Assembly (NCBI RefSeq): GCF_011397635.1
Contig: NC_064761.1
Coordinates: 26,267,643 to 26,331,642, forward strand
Direction: 5' to 3'
DNA from: Epinephelus fuscoguttatus
Taxonomy: Eukaryota > Chordata > Actinopteri > Perciformes > Serranidae
Length of the DNA stretch: 64,000 nt
Shown here: in pieces, positions 38,690 to 50,560 of the stretch
Layout: each line of letters starts with the position of its first letter
Numbering within the stretch: the first letter of the stretch is position 1
Program-made: the position numbers and the translations under genes
Notes under the pieces: model-generated
Seen by the model: only the letters and a program-made list of their open reading frames with translations
Told to the model about the DNA's origin: nothing
Database searches by the model: none

Positions 38690-39010
38690 AGAACCTCTGC
38701 ATTGTTTGGTGCTGAGCGCGGGGTATGAGGATGACCCCCTCTGAGGACCCCTCTCCTTATGTTTCAGATGGGATGACCTCACTGAGAGGACCACCTGCCT
38801 TGAGTGAACAAATAAGTGGTACAGTGAGTCTGCAGGCAACAATGGAGCGACGGTTACTGTCACTGTCAACAGACACTGTGTGAGTGGCTCGCTGCGATGC
38901 TGGGGGCATTGAGGAATAATTGCGGGGGGTCTGATTAGTGGCGTGCCAGCCTTGGAGTAATTAATGACCAGTTACACAATGCTGGCACCCAAGCACATGC
39001 AAACACACAC
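38690..39010. promoter_or_regulatory. Candidate conserved non-coding element
   Basis: Complex, non-repetitive sequence with homeodomain-type cores (GGAGTAATTAATGACC, GAGGAATAATTGC) and no lasting reading frame. It lies 5' of a gene of a developmentally expressed family. Conservation is inferred from composition only. Confidence 0.3.
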
Positions 39011-41897
39011 ACACATACATAGACATAAGTCCTCAGACCAGTTTGGCTTCAAGCCACTGGGCTGAATGGGGGGAAGGGAGGGAGAGTTGGGTTAAAGTGC
39101 AGCAAAATGAATTAACCCTAGATTACAATCATGAGTTCATTAATCTAATCTTCTTAAATTCTTAATCTCCTCCAGGCACACTTGTGTGTATGAAAGCATT
39201 TGGCCCAGTCAGTTAAAAGGGAGGCTTCAACAAGCTCTGGCAACAATGGTTATGAGGAGAATGTGAAGTACCCACGGGTGTGTTTATGGTGTCAAACGTT
39301 AAGGTTAAACAAGACTGGAGGTGATTCCTTCAGGGCTTTCATGTGTTAAAAAAAGACAATGGTGACTCCAGATATGAGTTGCAGTCAAGTCTGAATCACT
39401 TGTGAGAAAATAATAGTGGATAGAAGGAAACTGGACTGGAAAACACACACGCTCACATACACACAAACACAGTGAGACACAGCAGCAGCTTTTAATCTTC
39501 AAAAGCAGCTGTTGAGTGACGGTAAGAGGGAGTGAGAGGCAGAGGGAGAGGGGGGAAACCTGAGCAGAGTGGCGATGACTGTAGTCCTGGTGTTGGAGAT
39601 CAGTCAACTCATTGCATGGACAGTCTACCAGTCAGTCAGTTTTGAGAGGGGGGAACTGTCCTCAGAGCCTCTGTTGTCTGAATAAAGATGAGACCTCAAA
39701 TATTAAAACCACCACCGAACCATCAACTGTTTCGAGTATGTCTGTGGTATTCAGTTTTCCATGTCTGACTTTCATTCTTTCTTATTTGTTGATTTCCACG
39801 AGGCCTTTTTCACAGCAGACATTTTGGCTTGTTCAAGCATGGAAAGCACAGGTGTAGTTGTTAACATAAACCCTGTTCCATAAGTGTAAACTCTGGGTGG
39901 GACTCGGGGGTTTGTTTTCCCCTAATAAAAACTTCTATTTCTACACAATTGAATTCACTTTCACCACAAAATGATGCAGAATAGAAACAAAGTGGTGCAA
40001 AAAAATCACCAGAATGCAGGAAATTAAGTGTTAGATGCTCAAAATTGTCTGGCAGAGGACTCTCAGTGTTAAAACGAAACCTGCACCCTTGCTCTGTCCC
40101 ATTGAAGTGTCCCATGAGGCAGGGAGCCAGCATGCACAATAGCAGGGCCAAGGGCCTGGCACACCTAAATGGAATGAAGTCATTATTAATGTCATTAATT
40201 TACATCTGCAGACATGTTGGGACGTGTCCAGACAAAGAGTCTTTCACAGAGAAGAGACTTCACTTGTGCACTTGTTCTGCAGGCCTATTTCTTGAAATTC
40301 TACAGCCATCTTTTTATTTATTTGTTTTAACTTGAATGCTACTTACTTTTTTCCATTTCATAGAAAAAGCAGAGCGAGAGACCTTTTTTCCAAACGTCTA
40401 CTTAGAAATATTTGCGCCTCTTTTCATACTTTGTTTTAAGCAGCCCATGAAATTCCTTGCATGTGCAGGCTGACTTGGCTGATTCTTGACTGACCTGATT
40501 CTTGTCCCGATAGCTCACGAGCACTTAAATCCTTCAGAAAATGTCAGGAATTCAGCTGGAGCTACGATCTCATGGTCCTCAGAGGGACTTTAACCTGCCA
40601 TCATATGATCATTAAGACTGTTGGTTATGTGGAGCTGGCAAACACAGCAAGGGCTGTGCTGTGCCTGGTACTGGAGCGGAGATGCTGATCAATTAGCTAT
40701 CCTTGATTATATCATTCAGTTAAATAGAACTTTATTTCCCAAAAGGAAATTCTTGTGCCAGAGAACGCTTCAAATTACAATAACCACAATTTTAATGATT
40801 CACAACCAGACAACCAGTGTGTTCCTCAGGTCATGGTCACTCACTGGGCCCAGTTTTAGAACAATAGAGTATTAAATATCCAGTAAAATATACAAGATAG
40901 ACGTGTTATCAATATCAATATCTGGGGAAACTTGTGTGGAAATCCTATAAGAATACTTTATTGCAGTTCACTGGGGTCATTTTCTTTTAGCAACCAGAGG
41001 GAGTTTCCATCATTAAAATACTTCTACATAGTGCTGGTGGATATTTTGTGCAATTGCAGTAATTATAGCATGTTTGAATGTGATTACTTTAAGGCCAATA
41101 GAATAAAAAAAAGAAATGAAGGCTTCAGTATTTCTCCCCCAAAATGTAGTTCCTGGCACTGTGGAGGTGGCATTCAGGCCTTCAAGTTTGACAATTACAT
41201 TTTACAGAAAGCTAAAAAGCTCAACTGTCGGCTGAATGAATACAATTTGAACTATTTAAAATTAGGGCGGGGTTGTTGTCACTCACTGCTCCGTCCAGCA
41301 CTCACTGTATTTCCTCATTACTGGTGACACAGATGTAAGTCTGCACCTCTTTTATCTTCCACAGAATGGGGTTACATGCCGACATTTTCAGAACAAAATC
41401 TGTCTCCTTGTGCATTTAGTCCTTTCCAGGCAAGCTCAGGGATTTAATGTTGCCGTAGCCCACAGGAACGACGCTCCACAATGCTTGTTTTTCCACCGAA
41501 TGAGGATTAGAATATGCCGTTCACATAATCTGGTCAAAATAATATATATAAACACTTGAAGATCCACTCATTACTAAAAGTGTATGTTGTAAAAAAAAAA
41601 CTATAGTATTGGTCAAAGTTGTGATATGGAATATTCAAGGTGTGTTGACTGATTCACGTCGTGACATTATAAGTTAACGTTCCACCTTAAAAGTCACTGG
41701 CAGTCGGCCCAGTGAATTAAAATCATTTCTCTGACTCCAGCTGCTGCGAGAGGCAGAAAACATATTTTCATTTTATAGTTACAGTCTAATAAAACACACA
41801 AGCCTCAAAACCAGCCACAGCTCAGCCCTGAGCAGAGGGACTGTGATCTGTGTGCTAGGTACCCCAACAGAAGGGTGACCAAAAATGGGGACGGTAC

Positions 41898-42015
41898 GGA
41901 ACGGTTCCATTGGTACCATCCACAACTTTTCACAGTGGAAATGGAAAAAAAGCGTAGGCTACTGCAATGAACTGAACTGAACTGAACCGTACTGCTCGGT
42001 GGAAACAGGGCTTAA
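41898..42015. repeat. MITE-like piece with GGTACGGAACGGTTCC
   Basis: Contains GGTACGGAACGGTTCC, ACTTTTCACAGTGGAAATGG and GAACCGTACTGCTCGGTGG, strings of a well-spread fish MITE family. Borders are approximate. Confidence 0.45.
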
Positions 42016-42419
42016 AAAGTATGGCAGATCCGGCTAAGGAATGTTTCCTTTATTCCAATTTGGGCCTACTTATTAATATCCTTCACTGTCATGTATTTAT
42101 CTGATATTCCATTCTTTTAAAATCCAATTCACATGTCTTTTTTTTTTTTTTTTACCTTGTATTTCATTTATATCTTGTTTTAATGTTGTTGAAAGGTGCC
42201 TTATAAACTCTCTCTGCCTTTGATACCTACTAGAGGTAGAATAGAGTTTTGAGTGAGAACCACAGCAGGCAGGTGAAGCACACACAGACAGGTGTTTTTG
42301 CATTCTCTAAGCCAGTGCTATTCCACCATAGTGCTGTGCATTGACCCTGAAGTTTGGATAAGGAATAAAGGAAGCCTGTGCTGCAGAGTCTGATCCCATT
42401 GGCCGGTGTGAGGAGGAGT

Positions 42420-42738
42420 GGGAGGAGCCACAGTGAACACCACGGCTGCCTGGGCTCTTCCTCTGCGCTCTGCTCGCTGCTCTCCTGCAGGCTGCGTGGC
42501 TCTCCGAGAACAAAACCCACAGCTACTAACTTTCCACCATTGTTCTTTTCACGCGTTTAAACTCGAGGTGTCCGACGCAGACAGATGGCTCAACCGTTTC
42601 ATACCACTGCGGGATGTGATACAGTTTTAAACACGGGAAGCGGATCGGTCTGAATTTTGCAACAACTTAAAACAAATCAACGACGGAACAAGTTGAAGGC
42701 GAGATAAAGGAATCCGGATCAGCTCTGCGGCTATCAAG
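42420..42738 (+). other. enc3: Probable 5' UTR exon of the enc gene
   Basis: A GC-richer tract ends in a strong donor, ATCAAG/GTAAGC after 42738. The coding exon far downstream opens with acceptor TTTCCTCTTTCAG before 43988, twelve nt ahead of the ATG. A single non-coding first exon is usual for the ENC1 family. The transcription start was not located, so the left border is a guess. Confidence 0.5.
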
Positions 42739-43999
42739 GTAAGCATTAGACGGCTAATCCTGCTGGAGTATCGATCACTGAGATACGTCCTGCTTTGACA
42801 TTTGTCCAACTTCCGAAATGTGAGCAGTTGAGTCGCAGGGTGTAACATAGGAGGCTTTGATGTGGGCTCATTGTAGCAGGCTGCATGTTTGTAGGCTAAC
42901 TTTGGAGGAAAGTTGAGCGCATGCTGAAGTGCTGACCGTAGTTTCACATTTACTGCACAAAACGAATTGGATTTCACGCTGAGTCCCCCCACGGAAGTCC
43001 ACAGACCCCCTTTCAGTGGGGTTGAATAGCCGACTTAAATTTATCTGCTATGAAACAATGGAGGCTTTAAAGCGGAAGATATTTATTTGGTCGTTTTTAA
43101 GTTGTGGACTGGCTTTATTAACCTGCTGGGCCATGCTATGATTATTACACTGTCTATGACATCATTATACTCATAAGAAATGCAATAAAACTCCCCATCA
43201 GCATGCAACATTATTTTAAATTCAAAATAAACACCCTCCTACTCCAACGCAGAGGCTGCAGGCCTGTCTAAATCCACTGCATGTTCAAAAGACAGATTGG
43301 GGGTTTTCATCTGTTGCACTGTGGTTACATAATTTCATCCTCAAGGAGCTGGACTGAGGTGTCACATCTTATGTGGGCTTGAAAGCTTTGGCACCATCTT
43401 GCATGTGAACCAGCGGAGGAGCAAGTTGGGAGGAATTGATTGGCTCAGGCTGTGGGTGAAGGTGACTCACAGCCCTGAAATGTTTATAAGGGTGGAAAGA
43501 TGTGATATAGGCCAACACACCCAGGTGTTATGTCTTCGCCTATCGCTAATTACAGAAGAATTACAGAAGGTTGGATTTAAACGCAGTTAATGTTGCTCAT
43601 TTGTTTTCACAGCTTTTGAGAGTTGAGACACTGATGTGTGTTTTATGGTGTAAATCTCTGTGTACACACTCGTTTAGTGTGGGAGTGCTCCTTATCTGAT
43701 CTCCTTTCATCTCCAAAGGCTGAAGTTTATTTCCGTTGTAACCCAACGTGCTGATATGATTATTTTATTCCTGAGCAGCCCATTCATCAGCTGTTGGCAT
43801 AGTGAGTTTTGTTTAGTCATAAAATGGGAGTGTTTATGGGAGCGTTTACATCAAAAGGAGGGCACATGATCTTATAACATCGCTTCCTCCTCTCCAAGTG
43901 TCCCAGACGGTTGATTTGAACAAATATAAAGGAGTGGCTCGATCCACCTGTGCTTATCGTTTTTTTATGCTCTCTTTCCTCTTTCAGGTCCAAGTCAAG

Positions 44000-45859
44000 A
44001 TGTCCGTCAGTAACCACGAAAACAGAAAGTCTCGCTCTAGTTCTGGCTCCATGAATATCCAACTCTTCCACAAGACGTCCCACGCCGACAGCCTGTTGAC
44101 TCAGCTCAACCTGCTACGCAAACGAAAAGTCTTCACAGATGTCATCCTGAAGGCCGGAAACAGATCCTTCCCCTGCCACCGGGCCGTCCTGGCCTCCTGT
44201 AGCCGATACTTTGAAGCTATGTTCAGTGGCGGGCTCAGGGAGAGCCGTGACGCCGAAGTCAACTTCCACGACTCTCTCCATCCGGAGGTGCTGGAGCTGT
44301 TGCTCGATTACGCCTACTCTGCCCGAATCATCATCAACGAGGAAAATGCAGAGTCGCTTCTTGAAGCTGGCGACATGCTCCAGTTTCACGACATCAGGGA
44401 CGCGGCGTCGGAGTTTCTAGAAAAGAACCTCCACCAGTCAAACTGCCTGGGGATGATGCTGCTGTCAGACGCCCACCAGTGCCAGAGACTGTACGAGCTG
44501 TCGTGGAGGATGTGCCTGGCGAACTTTGCCACGCTCTTCAGGACTGAGGACTTCCTCAGCTTACCCAGAGACAAAGTCCAGGAGCTGATCCTCAGCGAGG
44601 AGCTGGAGGTGGAGGATGAGAGCCTGGTGTACGAGGCTGTAATTGACTGGGTCAAAGCCGACATGGAGCACAGGCACAGCGAGCTGCCCGAGCTGCTGCG
44701 ATGTGTCCGCCTGGCGCTGCTCCCTGAAACATACCTGCTGAAGAACGTTGCTTCAGAGGAGCTGGTGATGTGCCACAAAGTGGGGCGGGAGATTGTTGAA
44801 GATGCTGTTCGGTGCAAAATGAGGATCCTCCAGAATGACGGTATTGTAACAGGGTTCTGTGCACGGCCGAGGAAGGTTAGCCAGGCCTTGCTGCTGCTGG
44901 GAGGACAGACTTTCATGTGTGATAAAGTCTACATGATTGACAACAAGACTAAAGAGATCACCCCCAAAACAGACATCCCCAGCCCCAGGAAGGAGTGCAG
45001 CGCCTGTGCTATTGGTTGCAAGGTATGTATGTGGTCTATACATGAATATGTGTGTGCTTATGTAACATTATGTAGATGTACACAAAATATGACCTCTCTC
45101 CATGTGTGTCAGGTTTATGTTACTGGAGGACGTGGCTCTGAAAACGGGGCCTCCAAAGATGTCTGGGTCTACGACACGTTACATGATGAGTGGTCCAAAG
45201 CGTCACCTATGCTGGTCGCCAGATTCGGACACGGGTCTGCAGAGCTCGACCACATGCTCTACGTCGTGGGAGGACACACTTCTCTTGCAGGATCCTTCCC
45301 TGCATCTCCGTCTGTGTCTCTCAAACAGGTGGAACAGTACGACCCTCAGACCAATAAATGGACCCTGGTGGCTCCGCTCAGAGAGGGCGTGAGCAACGCC
45401 GCCGTCGTCGGTGCCAAAAACAAACTCTTTGCTTTCGGAGGCACCAGTGTAAACAGAGACAAATACCCCAAGGTGCAGTGCTTCGACCCGTGTCAGAACC
45501 GGTGGTCTGTGCCGGCTGCCTGTCCGCAGCTGTGGCGCTACACTGCAGCAGCTGTGGTCGGCAACCATGTCGTGGTGATCGGAGGCGACACTGAGTTCTC
45601 AGCCAGCTCTGCTTACCGGTTCAACAGCGAGACATACCAGTGGTCAAAGTTTGGCGACGTGACGGCAAAACGCATCAGCTGCCATGCAGTGGCGTCAGGA
45701 AACAGACTATATGTGGTCGGAGGGTACTTCGGGGCTCAGAGGTGTAAGACGCTAGACTGTTACGATCCATCATCGGACTCTTGGGACAGTGTGACCAGTG
45801 TGCCCTACTCACTCATTCCCACTGCCTTCGTCAGCACATGGAAGTACCTCTCGGCGTAG
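44000..45859 (+). CDS. enc3: Ectodermal-neural cortex (ENC1-family) BTB-kelch protein, complete
   Basis: Two coding exons, 44000-45022 and 45113-45859, give 589 aa, exactly the length of ENC1. It starts MSVSNHENRKSRSSSGSMNI and ends PYSLIPTAFVSTWKYLSA, as ENC1 and KLHL25 do. BTB spans ~36-145 (FPCHRAVLASCSRYFEAMFS), BACK ~146-255 and six kelch repeats ~290-585 (LLLLGGQ, VYVTGGR, LYVVGGH, LFAFGGT, VVVIGGD, LYVVGGY). ENC proteins bind actin or serve as CUL3 adaptors in the nervous system. The sequence mixes ENC1-like and KLHL25-like residues, which best fits the third fish paralogue enc3; enc1 is the alternative. The 90-bp intron is open in frame. ATG choice: the family-conserved MSVS start right after the acceptor. 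Confidence 0.9.
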   Translation: MSVSNHENRKSRSSSGSMNIQLFHKTSHADSLLTQLNLLRKRKVFTDVILKAGNRSFPCHRAVLASCSRYFEAMFSGGLRESRDAEVNFHDSLHPEVLELLLDYAYSARIIINEENAESLLEAGDMLQFHDIRDAASEFLEKNLHQSNCLGMMLLSDAHQCQRLYELSWRMCLANFATLFRTEDFLSLPRDKVQELILSEELEVEDESLVYEAVIDWVKADMEHRHSELPELLRCVRLALLPETYLLKNVASEELVMCHKVGREIVEDAVRCKMRILQNDGIVTGFCARPRKVSQALLLLGGQTFMCDKVYMIDNKTKEITPKTDIPSPRKECSACAIGCKVCMWSIHEYVCAYVTLCRCTQNMTSLHVCQVYVTGGRGSENGASKDVWVYDTLHDEWSKASPMLVARFGHGSAELDHMLYVVGGHTSLAGSFPASPSVSLKQVEQYDPQTNKWTLVAPLREGVSNAAVVGAKNKLFAFGGTSVNRDKYPKVQCFDPCQNRWSVPAACPQLWRYTAAAVVGNHVVVIGGDTEFSASSAYRFNSETYQWSKFGDVTAKRISCHAVASGNRLYVVGGYFGAQRCKTLDCYDPSSDSWDSVTSVPYSLIPTAFVSTWKYLSA

Positions 45860-45896
45860 AGAGCGAGAGACGCACTGACTCTTTGAGGTTTCTACG
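45860..45896 (+). other. enc3: Start of enc 3' UTR, ending at a splice donor
   Basis: Only 37 nt after the stop, TCTACG/GTGAGT forms a good donor. If it is unused, the transcript could instead end at the AATAAA at 46670-46675. Confidence 0.5.
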
Positions 45897-47377
45897 GTGA
45901 GTAATTGTAGCTTCCTTAAACTGACACAAACAAACAAAATGACAGTTATATGTGCTATTCATAGTGTCCTTTGTATTGTCACATAATATATGGGAACTCG
46001 CTTTATGGAAACCAAAATATCTTCACATATCTCACCCGACATAGTTGCCCAACAGAGGTGAATGTCAGTTTGAACCGGACGGGGCCAGTTTAAAAGCCCC
46101 TGACTGTTTTCAGGGTTGCCAGTGGTTACAGTTACACATTATCTAGCTCCTGCGACTGCTGGGTGTTGGATAAACACGGCGGAGTCCTGGTTTAGAGAGC
46201 AGGAGGAATGTCAGCAGTGCTGGTAATTACAGAGCGAGAGCTGCAACACAAGACCTCTGTCACTGACAGGAGCGAGGTGGAGAGGCAGGATCAGGTCTGT
46301 GCTTGTAGTGAGCCGGGTGCTAACTGGCTGCCTAGCATGAGTCAGTACCTCAAAACAGTTGTAAGTTATAAAAGGTGATGTGACACATAGTGTTAAACAT
46401 ATGGAGGGCTTGGAGTCAGAGGTGCACAAGGAGCCTTCGGTAAGCTTCAGATAAGAGCTGAACATTCCTTCTTCAGGTCCTGTAGGTGTGTTACACAACC
46501 TAAAGTCTTGCATGACTTAAAAATCTGTTTTCCACCATACCCTTATCATACTTTTCATAATGCAAATCCCACTTTTCCTTACAGCACCTTCCTCAAAGTG
46601 CTTTAAAGGACAAAGTGAAAGTACCATATGTGCAGACAGACGCCAGGGCAGTCTGCTCTGCTCAAAGTAAATAAAGTCAGATCAGTAATCTTATCAGGAA
46701 TTCAAGAGGGGCGGTAGCGGGGGGAAAAAGGACGGATACATCTCAAGGGTACGAAAATATGATGGACTAAGATGTAACATACCATATCAGTGAAGAATTG
46801 CTCGGCCTAATCCGCCTGAAGGAAGGACAGGTGGCAGTTTTCACAGCTTCATATGAGATAAGAGATGATACATTTTTCCTGGGGTGTTGTCAGTTTTGTC
46901 ACACGGGACGAGGACGGAGGGGTTAGTGGGTGAAATGAGAAGAGGATGCTCTGTTGTTTTGATGGTTTTGCTAGTTGTTTTCACATGTGCTCAGTGGTGG
47001 CGGAGCTAGTTTTAAGTTTCATGACGTGACAGCCCGTCTTGTGATCCTTTTTAGCACTGATGCAATCAATGGAAAACCATTCATCGCTGCAGTAGACATT
47101 GAGTTTGCTTTTTAAAAAGCCCAGACTCCCCTGCATCTTTTTATTGTATGGTTTGGTGGTTTTATCTTTATTGGGAGTTTTATTATGCTGACTGCATTCG
47201 CTGAACTCTCACAAAGCACATGTCTGTCCTAATGTTTTATTTTGCGCTATAGGTTCAGTGATTTAATGCAGCCAGTTGGCCATAAAGCGCCAGTCTGTCT
47301 TCAAGTAAAACAGATGCCCGCAGTTAAAACAAAAGTACACTTATGCAATGTTTACATTTATTCATATTTTTGCCAGG

Positions 47378-47592
47378 AGTTAGATGAGAAGATTAAAACC
47401 GCATCTCATGTTTGTCTGTTCAATACAAGGCCACAGGCAGTTAGCGTAGCTTAGCACACAGACTGGAACCAGGCGCTTTCCAGAGGTTACAAAGTCCACC
47501 AGTCTAGTTGTTATGCTAAGTTGAGCTATGCTAAGCTAAACGTCTGCAGGCTCCAGCTTCATATTTGCTCTCATCTTCTCATCTGTCAGAAA
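47378..47592. mobile_element. Fish MITE with AGATGAGAAGAT ends
   Basis: The left end GTTAGATGAGAAGAT is the inverse of ATCTTCTCATCT at the right. The centre holds TTAGCGTAGCTTAGCACA, ACTGGAACCAGG and GCTATGCTAAGCTAA, typical of a widespread teleost MITE. No coding capacity. Confidence 0.7.
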
Positions 47593-47741
47593 TTTCTTTT
47601 TACTTATTTCCAAAACTGTCAAACCATTGCTTCAAGCTAGAGTGGAAAAACTAAATTTGATTAAACAAATCTTTGTTTTTCAAGAACTTTGGCCGGAGAT
47701 CAGACTAGATGCAACTCATTAACACAACCTCTGATATGACA

Positions 47742-48010
47742 TTAATAATGATCTTTATTTATAGATCTTATAGATCTAGATCTTTTCAAAACAGAGTTAC
47801 AAAATTCTTTTATCAATAATTAAAACAGACAAGACATGAAAACAGCAACTTTAAAATAACTGATAAAAACACTTGCGTATATAAAAATTGAGGAAATAAA
47901 AGACAGTATAATTGAACTTAAAACTCAAGTAAAATCAGGTAAGGCTCTCCGTTAAAAGTATATTTTAAGAAGGGACATAAAAGAGATCACTGTAAAGTTT
48001 GCACTTATTT
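47742..48010 (-). repeat. LINE 3'-tail fragment
   Basis: CTTTATTTATAGATCTTATAG followed by CAAAACAGAGTTACAAAAT resembles the 3' end of fish non-LTR elements read in reverse. Too short to class, and the borders are rough. Confidence 0.35.
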
Positions 48011-48973
48011 TAATGCCCCCTTAACAGTTGAAAATTAAAGTTTTTCTAGTTGTTGCCAAGAGAGTTGCCAATTCCGTCTGTGTCATTGATGTTAAAAACT
48101 AAGAATACTGAAGCACTTACGTAAATGCCAAACAACTGCCCTCTCTGTCAGGCATATGGGAAAATGACTCCGAACAAGCTGCTTTTATGCTGCCAAGAAC
48201 TTTGAAAGGAAAGCTGAACGGAAGCAAGTGAGAAGCGGGGGAGCTTATGTGTGACTTGTGTCTACAGTAAACAGCTGGATATGATGGAGCTGGGGGCTTA
48301 GCATTATGAGGCTGCTGGTATGGACCACTAGCTCGGGTTTTTTTGGCCAGGATGGAGACAGACAGGCTGGCTATGAAAGATCAAGGCACCGCATCCTTAT
48401 GAACTCGCGCAGTTACAGTAGCTTCCATCCCCGCTGCTGCCTGCCTGCCTCTCTGTTTAATTACAGCAGACATGGAAAAAAAGCTCCGATTTCCAGCTTG
48501 TTAAGCAGGCATCCTACCCTGACGCTGGGTGACTCTGTCTCACCCCAGACACGGGGGAAGGTTTCAGAGGAGAGGAGAAGTGGCAGGAATTCAGGGAGCA
48601 ACAAAGTGACATGGAGTGGGACACAAACACACACATATGGAGAGAGGGAGGTGAAGTGGAGAGGGAGTAAGACCAGCAGACGCAAAGCTATATTTTGCAC
48701 CATTTGGCAGCCGAGACTAACGCCTACCTAAAAATACTTTGCTCCCGAGGTTGTCAACTTTCAGCTGGGGTCAGAGAGAAAAATAATTGTGTGTGCGTGT
48801 GCGTGTGTGTGTGCGTGCGCAAGTGAGTGTCTGTGTGTGTTCCTTTTATGTTTACGATGGGACTGAAAACCACCAGTCAGCTGTTCAAGTATTCACTAGT
48901 AGTATTGTGAGTTTTTACGCAGTTGTGAAACCACTCGTTTTCCACTTGTACTACTCTGTCTCGCTCTCTGTCT

Positions 48974-48975
<2 letters not shown>

Positions 48976-49007
<32 letters not shown>
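48976..49007. repeat. (CA)n microsatellite
   Basis: Sixteen CA units after a CT-rich lead. Confidence 0.95.
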
Positions 49008-49009
<2 letters not shown>

Positions 49010-49011
<2 letters not shown>

Positions 49012-49340
49012 CACATTGCTGGCATTGCCTGTCCTTTAAAAAGCCAGCCATCCTTACTCTAATTCGGGAGGAATGAAGGTGTGGCCTGCATTCCCATTAG
49101 CAAAGATTTGTTAATGTTGCCTTGTGGCTCGGGCCCTTCAGTTTGCGCGGCCCGTATGGGATTACCAGCCTTTTTGTCACCACCTACTGTAGTTTGCGGG
49201 CCCGTGCATTTCCACCAGATGTGACTGACCACAGACTCCAGAGCCAAGCCAGAACCCGCTGTTGATGGAAAAGTATTTGTAAACGTCAAAGCATTATGGT
49301 TTGTGTTTGTTACGGGCCAGGCGGGAGAAGTAAATAACAT
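49010..49340. promoter_or_regulatory. Candidate conserved non-coding element
   Basis: Complex sequence of even composition without repeats or open frames. It includes GCAAAGATTTGTTAATG, GTGACTGACCACAGAC (RUNX-like ACCACA) and GTAAATAACATTTTAGG. It sits inside the inferred enc intron and may hold enhancers. Inference from composition. Confidence 0.3.
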
Positions 49341-50129
49341 TTTAGGCTAAAAACGTGCAGACATAAATACAGTTTTATTGTCATATTGTGACTACTGCCT
49401 TTACAATCTCAACAGTCACCAGGTAGGCTTTAATTAATGAGGTCAGTGTGTGTTTTGGAGATGGCAAGCAGAGCGCCATGATGGTGTAATCTGGTCGGTT
49501 GTTGGTACCAGACTGCAGGCAGACAGGATGTAACCGGAGATCCCTGCACAAAGTTCAGGACAATCTCTCCTTTAAACCACTGGAGTGTAACGGCCTCGGA
49601 GATGACTGTTATCCACGCTTGAGCCTTTGTTTTCTCAGCCCCCCCTTCCTCCCTTCCTCCCTTTTCCTTCTCCATCCCTCCCTCTCCGCTTTTAAAAAAT
49701 CACACACATAAGCACTATTCAGCTTTTTTTAATAGCTTCAACCGAAGCCCTTATGAGGTGGGCACGGCTCTGTGTGATAGAGTACACCTGGAGAGGTCAG
49801 GGGCCACGGAGGGAGTCCTCGGAGGGCTCTCTGCTTCCCCAGACAGCTGCTGTAAAATGGAAAGGTCACAGTGGGATCAGGGAGGAGGAGTGCAGAGGCC
49901 CCAGTCACTCAATACTAATGTTTTATTAATGCCTCGCTGTGAGGGCCACCAGGAACACAAGCTGAATGAGGCTTTTATTGTGGCATCTGTGTACAACAAC
50001 GATCCCCCCCAACACCACCACCACCTCCACCATCTCCCCGTCTCTTCTCCGAGACACACACATGCACATTCAGAGTTAGCACGTGCACACACACTTCGTC
50101 TTCAGTCCCTTGAGTAATCAATCTGCCAC

Positions 50130-50560
50130 ATTACAGCCCTCAGCATGGCTGTTTAAATTTGCATAAACCTAATGGAGTTTTTATTGGTCTTTTCGCCATG
50201 CTGCGAGTAACAAAAAGGAAAAGGGTAAAAAGATGCTTAAAATGGCTGAATAATCACCCAGACTAATTTGATTACGCCCTTAAAAAGAGGCGAGCTGTCA
50301 TACAGTTACAGGGGCCTCTTCGGTAAGCCAGCTGGGATGGCACAGAGTGTGTCTGCCTGGTAATTAATCTGAATTACGGAATATTTGCGTCTCTGAAGTA
50401 GTGCCGAAGTGGCGCGCATTCAATCATAGAGACGCTCTTTGTTCTGAGTCTTTAACGGGAGTTCCTGCGAGGATTCATCAAGACTCACTTTGCAGCTGCG
50501 CTAAGATCCTCGAGTCCTTTATCCGCCCCTGGAAACAACAATGCAAAGTAATGTAAATGA
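50130..50560. promoter_or_regulatory. Candidate conserved non-coding element
   Basis: Complex sequence with ATTTGCATAAACC (octamer/Fox-like), GGTAATTAATCTGAATTACGG and CTAATTTGATTACGCCC homeodomain-type cores, and no repeat or lasting frame. This is the strongest-looking of the candidate regulatory tracts in the window, but conservation cannot be tested here. Confidence 0.35.

Larger units (their letters stand above)
37801..42400. other. Intergenic between timm13 and the enc gene
   Basis: No gene recognised. Contents: a complex, possibly conserved tract at 38690-39010, a LINE 3'-tail-like piece at 40720-40840 (ACTTTATTTCCCAAAAGGAAATTC), and a MITE-like piece at 41898-42015. The rest is AT-rich unique-looking DNA. 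Confidence 0.45.

Noticed and set aside
38274-38690. Open frame of 138 codons
   Set aside because: AT-rich, no family resemblance, no promoter or polyadenylation context; chance frame.
44386-44916. Minus-strand open frame of 176 codons inside the enc gene
   Set aside because: It is the shadow of a long conserved coding exon; codon bias on the plus strand keeps the opposite frame open.
48306-48731. Open frame of 141 codons
   Set aside because: Low-complexity, Arg/Ser-rich translation with no recognisable domain, inside the inferred enc intron.
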